DNA from: Paludibacteraceae bacterium | GTDB lineage: Bacteria > Bacteroidota > Bacteroidia > Bacteroidales > Paludibacteraceae | NCBI GenBank assembly: GCA_017649925.1 | Contig: JAGCFX010000034.1 | Span: 1 to 57,718 of the forward strand | DNA: 57,718 nucleotides | Reading direction: 5' to 3' | Position numbers and translations under genes: made by a program | The notes under the pieces: model-generated | Database searches by the model: none | Told to the model about the DNA's origin: nothing | What the model saw: the letters and a program-made list of their open reading frames with translations, nothing else | Shown here: piece after piece, positions 1 to 10,287 of the stretch | Layout: every line of letters starts with the position of its first letter | How positions within the stretch are numbered: the stretch's first letter is position 1

Positions 1-2
1 TT

Positions 3-75
<73 letters not shown>

Positions 76-85
76 CTTTTTTTTT

Positions 86-167
86 GCCCAGATGGCGGAA
101 TTGGTAGACGCGTGCGTTTCAGGTGCGCATGCCGCGAGGTGTGCAGGTTCGAGTCCTGTTCTGGGCA
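86..167 (+). tRNA. tRNA-Leu (CAG)
   Basis: A class II tRNA with a long variable arm. The acceptor stem pairs GCCCAGA with TCTGGGC, the anticodon loop TTCAGGT gives anticodon CAG (codon CTG), and the T-loop is TTCGAGT. It lies 10 nt after tRNA-Gly, separated by a T run, and is probably co-transcribed. No CCA is encoded. Confidence 0.97.
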
Positions 168-179
168 CAAAAAACTCTC

Positions 180-263
180 GCGCAGGTGGTGAAATTGGTA
201 TACACGCTACTTTGAGGGGGTAGTGGTCGCAAGATCGTGTGAGTTCGAGTCTCATCCTGCGCA
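180..263 (+). tRNA. tRNA-Leu (GAG)
   Basis: A class II tRNA with acceptor stem GCGCAGG/CCTGCGC and a long variable arm. The anticodon loop TTGAGGG gives anticodon GAG (codons CTC and CTT), and the T-loop is TTCGAGT. It is the last of the three-tRNA cluster and is followed directly by a terminator hairpin. Confidence 0.96.
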
Positions 264-269
264 CTTAAG

Positions 270-300
270 GGATATTTTCTCCGGAAAATATCCTTTTTTT
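270..300 (+). terminator. Rho-independent terminator of the tRNA cluster
   Basis: A perfect 10-bp stem, GGATATTTTC against GAAAATATCC, with a 4-nt loop (TCCG), followed by seven T. It ends the tRNA operon and separates it from the dnaN promoter. Confidence 0.93.
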
Positions 301-340
301 GTGTCGAATTTCAAAAAAGAGTCAAAAAAGTGGCATAAAA

Positions 341-372
341 TTTGCATATATCAGAAAAAAGCAGTACCTTTG
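341..372 (+). promoter_or_regulatory. Bacteroidota-type promoter for dnaN
   Basis: TTTG at 341-344 (-33 element), exactly 20 nt of spacer, then TACCTTTG at 365-372 (-7 element). The spacer ends in an A run and GCAG. This is the TTTG/TAnnTTTG architecture of the Bacteroidota housekeeping sigma factor. The leader to the dnaN ATG is about 125 nt and includes a GC-rich stretch near 395-435. Confidence 0.85.
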
Positions 373-502
373 CACGCTTTATCGTGTGCACCTATAGGTG
401 CGCGCATATGGGAGACAGCGCGCGCGTCGGGCGCTAAAAACACTTAATGGTCTTACACGCGACCTTAAAACAACGCAAGTTAAACTAAAAAAATATACAT
501 TT

Positions 503-1627
503 ATGAAATTTACTATTTCGAGTTCTAAACTCTTTTCGCAATTACAGGCAGTAAGCCGCGTGATTAACAGTAAGAATTCGTTGCCCATTTTGGACGACGT
601 GCTTTTTGACCTTTCCGGTAATGAGTTAAAGCTGACCGCTTCTGACGGCGAGACAACCATCCGCACGTGTGTGGAGGTTGAAGGCGTAGAAGGTAGCGGC
701 AAAGTAGCTTCGGCAGCTAAGTTGTTGTTGGAAACACTGAAAGAATTCAGCGAGCAACCACTGGCTTTCACCATCGACGAGAACAATTTCGCCGTTAGCA
801 TGATTAGCCAAAACGGTACGTATTCGTTCGTAGGTGTTAACGGCAATGAGTATCCGGAAATGCCGGATGCAGAGGCAGAAGCAAAAACGGTTGCTATTCC
901 CGCAGGTGTGCTGCAGAGTGCTATTGAAAAGACTATTTTCTGCACCGCAGATGACGAATTACGTCCTGTGATGAACGGTATCTTCTTTGATATCGCCGAG
1001 AATAAAGTGACGATGGTGGCTACCGATGCGCACCGTTTGGTTCGTTATACAAACACCGGCGTGCAAGCAGGTGTGGCAGCAAGTTTCATCTTACCGAAGA
1101 AACCCGCAGGTTTGCTTAAGAACTTGTTAGCAAAAGAGGAAGAGGATGTGAAAGTAACGTTTGGTGCCAAGAATGCCCGTTTTGATTTCGGCAACACGAT
1201 TATCGTTTGCCGTCAAATTGAAGGTCGCTTCCCGAACTACAACGCCGTTATTCCTCAGGGCAACCAGAATATCGTGACTGTTGACCGTCAGACAATCATC
1301 AACGCCTGCAAACGCGTGGCTGTATTCGCTAACAACGGAACTGCACAATTGCGTTTGGCGCTGAGCGAGAACAATATCAAGATTTCCGCTCAAGATATCG
1401 ACTTCTCCACCAGTGCGGAGGAAACCATCGCTTGCGATTATAACGGCATGCCGATGGCTATTGGTTTCAAAGCTCCGTTCCTAATTGACCTGCTCTCTTC
1501 CATCGCTTCGGACGACGTACAACTCAAACTCGCTGACCCTGCCCGTGCAGGTCTTATCCTACCGGCAGAGAATGTAGAGAACGAGGATGTGCTGATGCTG
1601 TTAATGCCGATGCTGCTGAACGATTAA
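503..1627 (+). CDS. dnaN: DNA polymerase III subunit beta (sliding clamp)
   Basis: The ring-shaped processivity clamp that tethers the replicative polymerase and repair enzymes to DNA. At 374 aa it matches the family length of about 370, with three clamp folds in tandem. It starts MKFTISSSKLF and ends with the characteristic clamp tail (LMLLMPMLL). The start is ATG 503; upstream in-frame codons from 398 encode an Arg/Lys-rich stretch with no clamp similarity and lie in the leader. It heads the long forward gene train and follows a clear promoter at 341-372. dnaN is often near the origin, but dnaA is not in this window. Confidence 0.97.
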   Translation: MKFTISSSKLFSQLQAVSRVINSKNSLPILDDVLFDLSGNELKLTASDGETTIRTCVEVEGVEGSGKVASAAKLLLETLKEFSEQPLAFTIDENNFAVSMISQNGTYSFVGVNGNEYPEMPDAEAEAKTVAIPAGVLQSAIEKTIFCTADDELRPVMNGIFFDIAENKVTMVATDAHRLVRYTNTGVQAGVAASFILPKKPAGLLKNLLAKEEEDVKVTFGAKNARFDFGNTIIVCRQIEGRFPNYNAVIPQGNQNIVTVDRQTIINACKRVAVFANNGTAQLRLALSENNIKISAQDIDFSTSAEETIACDYNGMPMAIGFKAPFLIDLLSSIASDDVQLKLADPARAGLILPAENVENEDVLMLLMPMLLND

Positions 1628-1632
1628 AACTT

Positions 1633-3615
1633 ATGGCTTTTCGTAAATTAACAGCGCAAGAGATTACGCAACTGAAAGAGCAAGGGTGTAAAGCTACCGA
1701 TTGGAATGAGATTGAGGTGGCTGAAGCCTTTGATGCTCGATATGTGCGCCGAACGAACTTCTCGGGGCACAACCGCTTAGGTGTTTACGGCAAGGAGATA
1801 GAGTTGCCCGGTGGCATCAAGGTGCATACTGGTATTTACAATGCCATGCTGCATAACTGCGAAGTGGGCAACGAGTGTCACCTATATAATATCCATAACT
1901 ATATCGCGAATTATCACATCGGCGACAACACCTGCATCGAGAACGTGAACTCGATTCTTGTGGACGGAAAGTCAACGTTCGGTAACGGTGTTCGCGTACC
2001 GGTAATGAACGAAGGAGGAGGCCGTGAGATTCCTATCTTCAACGAGTTGAGCGCGAGTCTCGCATACATTCTCACCCTCTATCGCCACCGCCCGAAGATG
2101 ATTCATGAGCTGGAGCATCAGATTGATGCGTACGCCGAGGCACATGCGTCTGACCATGGTTACATTGGCAACAACGTGCATATTCTCAACTGCGGAAGCA
2201 TCAAGAATGTGTACATCGGTGACTATGCCGAATTGATGGGAGTCAGTCGTCTCAAGAACGGTACTATCAACTCCAACGAGTCGGCGCCCGTACGATTGGG
2301 CAGTGGTGTCAAATGCGTGGATTTCATCATCGCCTCCGGTGTAGAGATTGGAGATTCCACTCTCGTGGACAAATGTTTCGTTGGTCAAGGGTGTATCTTT
2401 GATAAACATTACTCGGCGGGCGAAAGTCTATTCTTTAGCAACTGCCAGGGAATGCACGGAGAAGCCTGCGCTATCTTTGCTGGTCCGTACACTGTGACGC
2501 ACCATAAGTCCACGTTACTCATCGCTGGTATGTTCTCGTTCCTCAATGCGGGTTCGGGAAGTAACCAGTCTAATCACATGTACAAACTCGGTCCTATTCA
2601 TCAAGGTGTAGCGGAGCGCGGCGCGAAGACAACCAGCGACAGTTATCTGTTATGGCCGTCCAAAGTGGGTGCATTCAGCCTAGTGATGGGACGTCACACG
2701 CACCATGCGGACACTTCCGACCTGCCCTTCTCTTATCTGATAGAGAACAACTCGGAGAGTTTCTTGGTGCCTGGTGCTAATTTGCGTACCGTAGGTACGA
2801 TTCGTGATGCGCAGAAATGGCCGAAACGTGATAACCGCAAGGATCCTCATAAACTGGACCAAATCAATTTCAACCTGTTGAGCCCGTACACGGTACAAAA
2901 GATGTGGCGCGGAAGGGAAATTCTGAACGAGTTGGTCGCTCTCAGCGGCGAGAACACCGAGGTTTACGGCTATAAGAATTGTAAGATTCGCAACACTTCT
3001 CTCAAGCATGGTTGCGAACTCTATACAATAGGTATCCAAAAATTCCTTGGAAACAGTATCATCAGCCGTTTGGAGAAAAGCGAGTGGCACACCTTGGAAG
3101 AGGTGCGTGCGGCTCTGCGCCCGGATAGCGACGCAGGTTTAGGCGTTTGGGTAGATTTGGCAGGTCTGTTGGCTCCACGCAGCGAAGTGACACAACTGCT
3201 GAATGAAGTGGAACAAGGCAAGTTGAGTCTTGCGGATATTCAATCTCGTCTGGAAACCATGCACGCGAACTACTATTCCTACGAGTGGACATGGGCGTTG
3301 GAGAAACTGGAACAAGTATGGGGCTGTGACGTAAATCATGTGACGCTCGCGCAAATACGCAAGACCGTAGAGGAATGGAAAAACGCAGTGGTTAACCTCG
3401 ACAAGATGGTGTACAACGACGCGCGTAAAGAGTTTGACCTCAATAGCCAAACAGGCTTTGGAGTGGACGGTGACCGCGAACAGGCAGAGGCAGACTTCGA
3501 AGAAGTACGCGGTAGTTTTGAGTCCAACTCGTTCGTCAAAGCGGTGCTCGAGCATATAGAGCGTAAGACGGAACTCGGCAACAAGATGCTGGAGAAATTG
3601 GCAAAAGTGAAGTGA
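1633..3615 (+). CDS. DUF4954 family protein (left-handed beta-helix, sugar-nucleotide-transferase-like)
   Basis: 660 aa, 5 nt after dnaN. It resembles the Bacteroidota/spirochaete DUF4954 family. Roughly residues 70-300 are rich in hexapeptide-like strands of alternating I/V and G/N (for example around VGNECHLYNIHNYI and GYIGNNVHILNCGSI), typical of left-handed beta-helix acyl/nucleotidyltransferase-type folds. The C-terminal part (about 440-660) is more helical. No signal peptide is seen, so it should be cytoplasmic. Its substrate is unknown; the family name is recognised, the reaction is not. The next gene's GTG start overlaps its stop, so it is translationally linked to the RNase Z gene. 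Confidence 0.85.
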   Translation: MAFRKLTAQEITQLKEQGCKATDWNEIEVAEAFDARYVRRTNFSGHNRLGVYGKEIELPGGIKVHTGIYNAMLHNCEVGNECHLYNIHNYIANYHIGDNTCIENVNSILVDGKSTFGNGVRVPVMNEGGGREIPIFNELSASLAYILTLYRHRPKMIHELEHQIDAYAEAHASDHGYIGNNVHILNCGSIKNVYIGDYAELMGVSRLKNGTINSNESAPVRLGSGVKCVDFIIASGVEIGDSTLVDKCFVGQGCIFDKHYSAGESLFFSNCQGMHGEACAIFAGPYTVTHHKSTLLIAGMFSFLNAGSGSNQSNHMYKLGPIHQGVAERGAKTTSDSYLLWPSKVGAFSLVMGRHTHHADTSDLPFSYLIENNSESFLVPGANLRTVGTIRDAQKWPKRDNRKDPHKLDQINFNLLSPYTVQKMWRGREILNELVALSGENTEVYGYKNCKIRNTSLKHGCELYTIGIQKFLGNSIISRLEKSEWHTLEEVRAALRPDSDAGLGVWVDLAGLLAPRSEVTQLLNEVEQGKLSLADIQSRLETMHANYYSYEWTWALEKLEQVWGCDVNHVTLAQIRKTVEEWKNAVVNLDKMVYNDARKEFDLNSQTGFGVDGDREQAEADFEEVRGSFESNSFVKAVLEHIERKTELGNKMLEKLAKVK

Positions 3616-4418
3616 GTGGCAAACTGACCATATTAGGTTGCGGAAGCGCGAAGCCGACCAAGAACACTTCCCCTTCGGGGCAGTTGGTGGAGTTGAGCGA
3701 CAAGACTTTCCTCGTCGACTGCGGCGAGGGAGTGGTGCTGACGATGCAAAAACTTGGCACGCATACTTCGCGTCTGTACAACATCTTCATTTCCCATCTG
3801 CACGGTGATCATTGTTTCGGATTGATAGGTCTTCTGACCACACTTGGCATGCTCAAACGCACGCAGCCGATGCATATCTACGCGCAGCCGGATTTGGAGA
3901 AACTGCTGCAACCGCTATTGGACTATCACGCCAATGACCGGCAATACGACATCATCTTCCACCATATCAACCCGCGCAAACATGAAGTGATCTATGAAGA
4001 CCGCACGGTGAGCGTGGAGACGCTCCCGCTGAAGCACGGTGTACCTACTTGTGGATTCCTCTTCAAAGAGACGCACCGTATAAAGTACGAAGACGGCACT
4101 TTCGAGCACGTCACGAGCAAGCGTTATGCCTATTGCTCGGACACTATGTACAGCGAGAAGATTGTACCTATCATTGAAGGAGTCGAAACGCTTTACCACG
4201 AAGCGACGTTCTTGGAGTCAATGGCAGCGCGCAGCAAAGAGGTCAAGCACTCTACGGCAGCGGACGCAGCGAAGATTGCTTCGCAAGCAAAGGTCGGCAA
4301 ACTGATTTTAGGGCACTACTCCGCACGCGTGGAAGACCACAGCCTCTTCTTGGAAGAAGCAAAACCGATATTTGAGAATACTTTCCTCGCGGAAGAAAAC
4401 AATGTGTTTGATTTGTAA
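3612..4418 (+). CDS. rnz: Ribonuclease Z (short form)
   Basis: A metallo-beta-lactamase-fold endonuclease that matures tRNA 3' ends. 268 aa with GTG start at 3612 overlapping the preceding TGA. The zinc-binding motif SHLHGDH places H62, H64, D66 and H67; further ligands are in YCSDT and the late GHYSAR region. Compared with Bacteroides RNase Z as I remember it (about 300 aa), the roughly 35-residue segment between the region after CGFLF and the YAYCSD motif is mostly missing, replaced by a short link (KYEDGTFEHVTSK). The catalytic framework is intact, so it should be active. It overlaps radA by one base (TAATG). Confidence 0.92.
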   Translation: MSGKLTILGCGSAKPTKNTSPSGQLVELSDKTFLVDCGEGVVLTMQKLGTHTSRLYNIFISHLHGDHCFGLIGLLTTLGMLKRTQPMHIYAQPDLEKLLQPLLDYHANDRQYDIIFHHINPRKHEVIYEDRTVSVETLPLKHGVPTCGFLFKETHRIKYEDGTFEHVTSKRYAYCSDTMYSEKIVPIIEGVETLYHEATFLESMAARSKEVKHSTAADAAKIASQAKVGKLILGHYSARVEDHSLFLEEAKPIFENTFLAEENNVFDL

Positions 4419-5776
4419 TGGCTAAGCCGACTATCCAATATGTATGTTCGTCTTGCGGTGCTAAAGCTCCGCAACTCTTGGGTCGTTGTCCGGTTTGTGG
4501 AGAATGGGGTACATATGAAGAGGAAGTGGTGAACACCACACCCAAGAAAGGTGTGACACCTCGTTCTTTCGGAGAAAGTCGCGCACAGCGTTTGCAAGAC
4601 GTGGTGGCTACCAATGAGATTCGTCTGGATATGCATAACGGTGAGTTCAACCGCGTGTTAGGCGGCGGATTAGTGGCCGGCAGTCTGGTGCTCTTGGGCG
4701 GCGAACCCGGTATTGGCAAATCCACTCTCGCCTTGCAAGTACTGATGCAGCAGGGAGAACGTAAAACGTTCTACGCTTCCGGCGAAGAGTCCGTTCGGCA
4801 ACTTAAACTGCGTGCAGAGCGATTGAAGGGGAATGCAGAGAACTTGTATATCTCTTCCGAGACATCGCTGGAACGCATCCTTGAGCAAGTCAAAGAACTG
4901 GAGCCGGAGATAGTGGTAATTGATTCCATTCAGACGATTGGTACGGAAGCCGTAGAGGCCACTATCGGCAGCATCACGCAAGTGCGGGAATGCGCGGCGC
5001 GCATCCTGGAGTTCGCCAAAACACGCAATATACCGTTTATCATCATCGGTCATATTAATAAAGAGGGTTCACTCGCAGGCCCGAAAGTACTGGAACATAT
5101 TGTAGATACCGTTCTGCAGTTTGAAGGCGACCAGCAATACATGTACCGCATTTTACGGGCACAAAAGAACCGTTTTGGCTCTACATCCGAGATTGGCATT
5201 TACGAAATGCGTCAGGACGGTTTACGCGAAGTAACTAACCCGTCGGAGTTGTTGCTTTCTACTGCTCGCGAAGGACTTTCCGGCATCGCTATAGCCGCAG
5301 CCGTAGAAGGAGTACGACCATTCTTGATTGAAGTACAGGCACTTGTCTCATCTGCCGCTTACGGTACACCGCAGCGCTCCTCAACCGGTTTTGACGGTCG
5401 AAGGCTGAATATGCTGCTCGCCGTATTGGAGAAACGCGTAGGATTCAAACTGCTGCAGAAAGATGTGTTCCTGAACATCGCCGGCGGTCTGCGGGTACAA
5501 GACCCTGCGATTGATCTGGCGGTGCTGGCGGCGGTGTTGAGCAGTAATATGGATATCGCGTTAGATGCGGGTACATGTCTCTGCGGCGAAGTGGGCTTGG
5601 CGGGAGAGATTAGACCGGTCAACCGCATCGAACAACGGATTGCCGAGGCGCAGAAACTCGGTTTCCGCCGCATACTGATACCTGCCGAACAAAAAGTGGA
5701 TACCAGTCGGTATAAGATCGAGATCGTACCGGTGAAGAAAGTAACAGACGCTTTTAGACTGCTGATTAAGAGTTGA
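4418..5776 (+). CDS. radA: DNA repair protein RadA
   Basis: RecA-like ATPase with Lon-type C-terminal domain that promotes branch migration in recombination. 452 aa, the usual length. The N-terminal zinc finger has C10-C13 and C24-C27, Walker A (GGEPGIGKST) is at about 94-103, the KNRFG motif of RadA is present, and the last ~170 residues form the LonC-like domain. The ATG overlaps the rnz stop, indicating translational coupling. Cytoplasmic. Confidence 0.96.
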   Translation: MAKPTIQYVCSSCGAKAPQLLGRCPVCGEWGTYEEEVVNTTPKKGVTPRSFGESRAQRLQDVVATNEIRLDMHNGEFNRVLGGGLVAGSLVLLGGEPGIGKSTLALQVLMQQGERKTFYASGEESVRQLKLRAERLKGNAENLYISSETSLERILEQVKELEPEIVVIDSIQTIGTEAVEATIGSITQVRECAARILEFAKTRNIPFIIIGHINKEGSLAGPKVLEHIVDTVLQFEGDQQYMYRILRAQKNRFGSTSEIGIYEMRQDGLREVTNPSELLLSTAREGLSGIAIAAAVEGVRPFLIEVQALVSSAAYGTPQRSSTGFDGRRLNMLLAVLEKRVGFKLLQKDVFLNIAGGLRVQDPAIDLAVLAAVLSSNMDIALDAGTCLCGEVGLAGEIRPVNRIEQRIAEAQKLGFRRILIPAEQKVDTSRYKIEIVPVKKVTDAFRLLIKS

Positions 5777-6444
5777 GAAAAACGCTATACATAGTCCTAT
5801 GTCTTTGCGCTTTGTCTTTTGCACAACAAGCGCAAGCACAGCAACAGCCGTACTTATGCGAGATCGGTTTGCAAGGCGGTTGCGGCTATTATGTGGGTGA
5901 TGCGGCGGCGCACATCTTCATGAATCCGCGGGAAGCATACGGAGCACATTTTCGCTATAAGTTTACCAAGCGATGGGCAATACAGGCGAAGTTCTCCGGA
6001 CAACGCATCACGGGGCACATGTATACGATGGACGGCAAGAAGTTAGACCCGATGTGGGTAAATCAGTTATTCAGCGTAGATGCGATGGCAGAGTTTAACT
6101 TCTTTCGTTTCGGCAGCGCCAATAAGTATGATAAAACAATTCGTCCTTACACGCCGTATATCTTTCTCGGCATCGGCATGACGTATAGCAAACAGGTCTT
6201 TGGTTATGTGCCGCTGGGCATCGGTTTTAAGTGGAAATTCCATGACTGGTGCGGACTGAACATCGCGTGGCAACATAACATCTATATGTCGGATGGATTG
6301 GAAGGGCAAAAGGAATTGGATAACAAATATCAATTGAACGGTTGGAATTGGATGAACTGCGATTTGACGGGAATGTTGACCGTAGGTATCGTGTTTGAGT
6401 TCGCTCGGTCACCCAAAGCTTGTAGGATTTGTAACGCAGATTGA
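5773..6444 (+). CDS. Outer-membrane beta-barrel-like protein (unknown role)
   Basis: 223 aa with a signal peptide ([22 protein letters not shown], cleavage near residue 22). The mature part has alternating aromatic/hydrophobic strands (for example [21 protein letters not shown] and [15 protein letters not shown]) as in small 8-stranded barrels of the PorT/DUF6089 type. The start is TTG 5773, overlapping the radA TGA. It lies between radA and uppS-bamA, whose products serve the envelope. No specific family is recognised with confidence. It carries three cysteines near the C-terminus or in mid-barrel and ends CRICNAD, which is odd for a barrel and leaves the end uncertain. Confidence 0.7.
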   Translation: MRKTLYIVLCLCALSFAQQAQAQQQPYLCEIGLQGGCGYYVGDAAAHIFMNPREAYGAHFRYKFTKRWAIQAKFSGQRITGHMYTMDGKKLDPMWVNQLFSVDAMAEFNFFRFGSANKYDKTIRPYTPYIFLGIGMTYSKQVFGYVPLGIGFKWKFHDWCGLNIAWQHNIYMSDGLEGQKELDNKYQLNGWNWMNCDLTGMLTVGIVFEFARSPKACRICNAD

Positions 6445-6446
6445 CA

Positions 6447-7187
6447 ATGGATTATAAAGAACAAATAGACAAAGAGCGTTTGCCACGGCATGTAGCCATC
6501 ATCATGGACGGCAATGGCCGTTGGGCAAAGAAACAAGGGCTTGCACGCATGTTCGGGCATAAACAAGGAGTGGAGACGGTGCATAACATCACTGTAGCTG
6601 CCACTAAACTCGGCATTGAGTATCTGACATTATATACTTTCTCCACCGAGAACTGGAATCGTCCGAAAGAGGAAGTCGATGCATTGATGACGCTGCTCGT
6701 GGATACGATCGTCAAAGAGACGCCGACACTGATGAATAACAATGTGCGGTTGCAGACCATAGGCGATATCGAACGTCTGCCGGAAGGCACGCGCCAGAAA
6801 TTCCTCGGCTGTATCGAGCAAACGAGTGTGAACACCGGCCTAACGATGGTCATTGCACTCAGTTACTCTGCACGATGGGAAATCACGCGCGCTATGCAAG
6901 AGGCCGTTCGATTGGCACAAACAGGTAAACTGCGTCCCGAGGAAGTGAACGAACAGCTCGTTTCTTCGCTCATGACGACACGCGACATGCCCGATCCGGA
7001 CTTGCTCATCCGCACCAGTGGTGAATACCGCATCAGCAATTTCTTGCTGTGGCAGCTGGCGTATAGCGAGTTGTATTTCACCGATTGTTTGTGGCCGGAG
7101 TTCACAGAAGAGGAGTTCTACAAAGCCATTGTGGATTATCAGAAGAGAGAACGTAGATTTGGAAAGACGAGTGAACAGATTCATTAA
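6447..7187 (+). CDS. uppS: Isoprenyl transferase (undecaprenyl diphosphate synthase)
   Basis: Condenses isopentenyl diphosphate units onto farnesyl diphosphate to give the C55 lipid carrier for peptidoglycan and surface polysaccharides. 246 aa from ATG 6447; a TTG at 6441 overlapping the previous stop would add two residues. The cis-prenyltransferase signature [12 protein letters not shown] holds the catalytic Asp (about residue 21), and the C-terminal substrate motif [21 protein letters not shown] is complete. The gene overlaps the start of bamA by 17 nt, an order (uppS-bamA-skp) common in Bacteroidota. Confidence 0.96.
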   Translation: MDYKEQIDKERLPRHVAIIMDGNGRWAKKQGLARMFGHKQGVETVHNITVAATKLGIEYLTLYTFSTENWNRPKEEVDALMTLLVDTIVKETPTLMNNNVRLQTIGDIERLPEGTRQKFLGCIEQTSVNTGLTMVIALSYSARWEITRAMQEAVRLAQTGKLRPEEVNEQLVSSLMTTRDMPDPDLLIRTSGEYRISNFLLWQLAYSELYFTDCLWPEFTEEEFYKAIVDYQKRERRFGKTSEQIH

Positions 7188-9735
7188 CATCATATTATTC
7201 TTGCTATTCAGCGTCGGTCTTTTTGCACAAGAGATCGAGTACGGCATGACGCGTAAGACTTACGAGATTGCCGGCATTGAAGTAGAGGGAGCGGATAGTT
7301 ACGAAGACTTCGTGCTGATCGGTTTCTCCGGATTGGCTGTGGGCGATAAGATAGAAGTACCGGGTGACCAGATCACAAAAGCCATCAAGCGTTTCTGGAA
7401 ACAAGGTCTGTTCTCCAATGTGCAGATTAGGGCAAAGAAGATTGAAGGCAATAAGATTTGGCTTGTCATTGCTCTGGAACAACGTCCTCGCATCAGCGCC
7501 GTGCAATACGAAGGGCTCAAGAAAAGCGAGAAAGAGGACGTGGAGATAAAAGCAGGTATTCGCCAAGGCTCGCAGATGACGCCAAACCTCGAAGACCACT
7601 GCCAGACGGTGATCAAGAAATATCTCGCCGAGAAAGGCTATCACAACGCCGAAGTGCATGTCATTCAGCGTCCCGATCAAGATCATCCCGGGTACGTGAA
7701 AGTACTGGTGGCTGTGGATAAGAAAGAGAAAACGAAAGTAGGCAAGATTTACATTACCGGCAACGAGAACCTGACGGATCTGCAGATCAACAAGGCGATG
7801 AAGAAGACGAATGATAACCACATCATCAACCTCTTCCGAACCAAGAAATTCGTGACAGCAGAGTACGAGAAAGACAAAGCGGCCGTTATTGAGAAATACA
7901 ACGAGCACGGTTATCGTGATGCGTATATCGTGGCAGATAGCGTTGTGCCAAACCCTGAAGATCCGACACGCGTGGACGTTTATATGACCATCAGCGAGGG
8001 CGATAAATACTACATCCGCTCCGTCAAATGGGTCGGGAATACCGTTTATCCGTATGAATACCTGGATGCCACGCTGGGTGTCAAACCGGGTGATGTGTAT
8101 AACCTCAAAACACTCAATGACCGCTTGACGGGCGATGATGATGCCGTCAGCAAACTATACACGGACCGCGGATACCTCTTCTTTAACGTTGAGCCGGTAG
8201 AAGTGAATGTGGAGAACGACTCCATTGACTTTGAGATGCGTATTTATGAAGGTAAGCCGGCTACTATCAACGAGATTAACATTGTAGGTAACACGCGCGT
8301 TTACGAGCATGTCGTGCGTCGTGAACTCTACACCAAACCGGGACAATTGTATTCGCAATCGGACATCATGCGTTCGTTGCGTGAGTTGGCGCAGATGGGG
8401 CACTTTGATCAGGAACATCTTGTGCCGGATATTCAGCCTAATCCCGAAGAAGGAACGGTGGACATCACCTATCAGTTACAAACGAAATCCAGCGACCAGA
8501 TAGAGTTCTCGCTCGGTTGGGGTGCCACGGGTCTGGTGGGTTCGTTAGGTCTTAAGTTTACTAACTTCGCCATTCAAAACCTCTTCAACAAGAAATCTTA
8601 TCGTATCGTGCCGCAAGGTGAAGGTCAGACATTCTCCATCAATGCGCGCACGAATGGTATCTATTATACCTCCGCTTCTATCTCGTTCCTCGAACCCTGG
8701 TTAGGCGGCAAGCGACCGAATAGCCTCAGCGCCAGCATCTATTTCGCCAATCAGACAGGTTATTCTTCGCGTTATCAGAAGGCATACCAAAACCTCTACA
8801 ACACTTATTCCAGCTACTATTATTACTCCGGCAACAGCAATTACTACCAGCAGTTGGCGGAATCGGAGGCGGATAAAGACAAGTACTTGCGTACGCTCGG
8901 TGTATCCATCGGTTATGGAAAACGTCTGCGCTGGCCGGATGACTACTTCTCGTTCTACGGCGAGTTGAGTTATCAGATGTACATGATGAAGGATTGGCCG
9001 TACCTGCTTATCTCGGACGGCACGAGTCACAACTTGGCGCTCAACTTGCAGATCAGTCGTTCGTCTATTGACAACCCGATTTACACCCGCCGCGGTAGTC
9101 AGTTCACTATCGGGCTGAAGATAACACCGCCTTGGTCACTCTTTAACAAGAAAGACTACTCGCAGATGACGGCGTCAGAGAAATATCATCTTATCGAGTA
9201 CCACAAATGGAAATTCACGGGTAAGGTGTTCACCCCGCTCAGCAAGGATGGCAAACTTGTCCTCATGACACGTGCCGAGTTTGGTTACTTGGGTCATTAC
9301 AACAAATACGCCAAATCGCCGTTTGAGTCATTCTATATGGGAGGTGACGGTATGTCGAGTTACACCAGTTATGCGACCGAATACGTCGCTATGCGTGGTT
9401 ATTCCTCCGGCGCACTCACGCCGTATGACGTGGCTACGGGACGTAACATGGGTTACCTGTATAACAAGTTTACGATGGAGTTGCGTTACCCCATCATGTT
9501 GGAACAGAGTGCCAATATCTGGGCACATGTCTTCGTGGAAGCCGGTAACTGCTTCTCGGATATCAAAGAGTACAACCCGTTCAACCTCAAGCGTTCAGCC
9601 GGTGTCGGTGTGCGTATCTTCCTGCCGATGTTCGGCTTGCTCGGTGTCGATTGGGGATGGGGATTTGATGAAATCAACGGTTCCAAACAATATAGCGGAA
9701 GCCAATTCCACTTCGTTTTGGGACAAGAGTTATAA
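7171..9735 (+). CDS. bamA: Outer membrane protein assembly factor BamA
   Basis: Omp85-family core of the BAM machine that folds barrels into the outer membrane. About 854 aa from GTG 7171, chosen because it gives a clean signal peptide ([20 protein letters not shown]) and only a 17-nt overlap with uppS; an open frame extends further upstream but inside uppS. Periplasmic POTRA repeats occupy roughly residues 25-430, recognisable by motifs such as GLFSNVQI and [11 protein letters not shown]. The C-terminal ~420 residues are the barrel, with [11 protein letters not shown] and AVRGY-like (MRGYSSG) motifs. It ends in Leu rather than the usual aromatic residue. Two Skp chaperones follow. Confidence 0.95.
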   Translation: MNRFINIILFLLFSVGLFAQEIEYGMTRKTYEIAGIEVEGADSYEDFVLIGFSGLAVGDKIEVPGDQITKAIKRFWKQGLFSNVQIRAKKIEGNKIWLVIALEQRPRISAVQYEGLKKSEKEDVEIKAGIRQGSQMTPNLEDHCQTVIKKYLAEKGYHNAEVHVIQRPDQDHPGYVKVLVAVDKKEKTKVGKIYITGNENLTDLQINKAMKKTNDNHIINLFRTKKFVTAEYEKDKAAVIEKYNEHGYRDAYIVADSVVPNPEDPTRVDVYMTISEGDKYYIRSVKWVGNTVYPYEYLDATLGVKPGDVYNLKTLNDRLTGDDDAVSKLYTDRGYLFFNVEPVEVNVENDSIDFEMRIYEGKPATINEINIVGNTRVYEHVVRRELYTKPGQLYSQSDIMRSLRELAQMGHFDQEHLVPDIQPNPEEGTVDITYQLQTKSSDQIEFSLGWGATGLVGSLGLKFTNFAIQNLFNKKSYRIVPQGEGQTFSINARTNGIYYTSASISFLEPWLGGKRPNSLSASIYFANQTGYSSRYQKAYQNLYNTYSSYYYYSGNSNYYQQLAESEADKDKYLRTLGVSIGYGKRLRWPDDYFSFYGELSYQMYMMKDWPYLLISDGTSHNLALNLQISRSSIDNPIYTRRGSQFTIGLKITPPWSLFNKKDYSQMTASEKYHLIEYHKWKFTGKVFTPLSKDGKLVLMTRAEFGYLGHYNKYAKSPFESFYMGGDGMSSYTSYATEYVAMRGYSSGALTPYDVATGRNMGYLYNKFTMELRYPIMLEQSANIWAHVFVEAGNCFSDIKEYNPFNLKRSAGVGVRIFLPMFGLLGVDWGWGFDEINGSKQYSGSQFHFVLGQEL

Positions 9736-9740
9736 CGATT

Positions 9741-10259
9741 ATGAAGAAACTAATTATCATATTATTTGCCGCCTCAATGGCTTGTGGCACGACTTTTGCT
9801 AAGGATCAACCGGTAGCGTATGTGGACATGCAATATATTCTGAAGAATTTGCCGCAGTATGAGCAGGCGAATGAACAGTTAACGATGCTCTCAAAACGCT
9901 GGCAGAAAGAAGTAGATGCCGCGCAACAGGAAGCGCGTGTCATGGCCTCCAACTACCAAACGGAGCAGATCTTTCTCTCCGAGACTATGCGTGCACAGCG
10001 CGAGCAGGAGATAGTAAAGAAGGAGCAAGAAGTATTGGAACTGAAGCGTAAGTATTTCGGACAGGAAGGCGAACTTTACAAAAAGCGCGAAGCGCTCATC
10101 AAGCCTATTCAGGACGAAATATACAATGCTATACAGGACTTGGCGAGTGAAAAAAGGATTGAAGTGGTCAAAGACCGTTCTGCTGATCCGGCGCTCATTT
10201 ATATGTCGTCTAAACTGGATATTTCAGACCAAGTACTCCATAAATTGGGTGCAAAATAA
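9741..10259 (+). CDS. skp: OmpH/Skp family periplasmic chaperone (first copy)
   Basis: Holdase that carries unfolded outer-membrane proteins across the periplasm to BamA. 172 aa, signal peptide about residues 1-20 (ending TTFA), then the Skp head strand VAYVDMQYIL and a long charged helical tentacle region (about 45-130) rich in E, Q, K and R, closing with a beta segment. It lies 5 nt after bamA. Unlike its neighbour it has a KDQPVAYVD start typical of the first of two tandem Bacteroidota paralogues. Confidence 0.92.
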   Translation: MKKLIIILFAASMACGTTFAKDQPVAYVDMQYILKNLPQYEQANEQLTMLSKRWQKEVDAAQQEARVMASNYQTEQIFLSETMRAQREQEIVKKEQEVLELKRKYFGQEGELYKKREALIKPIQDEIYNAIQDLASEKRIEVVKDRSADPALIYMSSKLDISDQVLHKLGAK

Positions 10260-10287
10260 ATTGAAAACAAATAAAATACATATTAAA

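Noticed and set aside
398-502. N-terminal extension of dnaN from 398
   Set aside because: The extension is Arg/Lys-rich, unlike any clamp, and lies in the leader after the promoter; ATG 503 gives the family start.
7018-7170. Extension of bamA into uppS
   Set aside because: It would place a cysteine/serine-rich stretch before the signal peptide; GTG 7171 gives a normal signal peptide.
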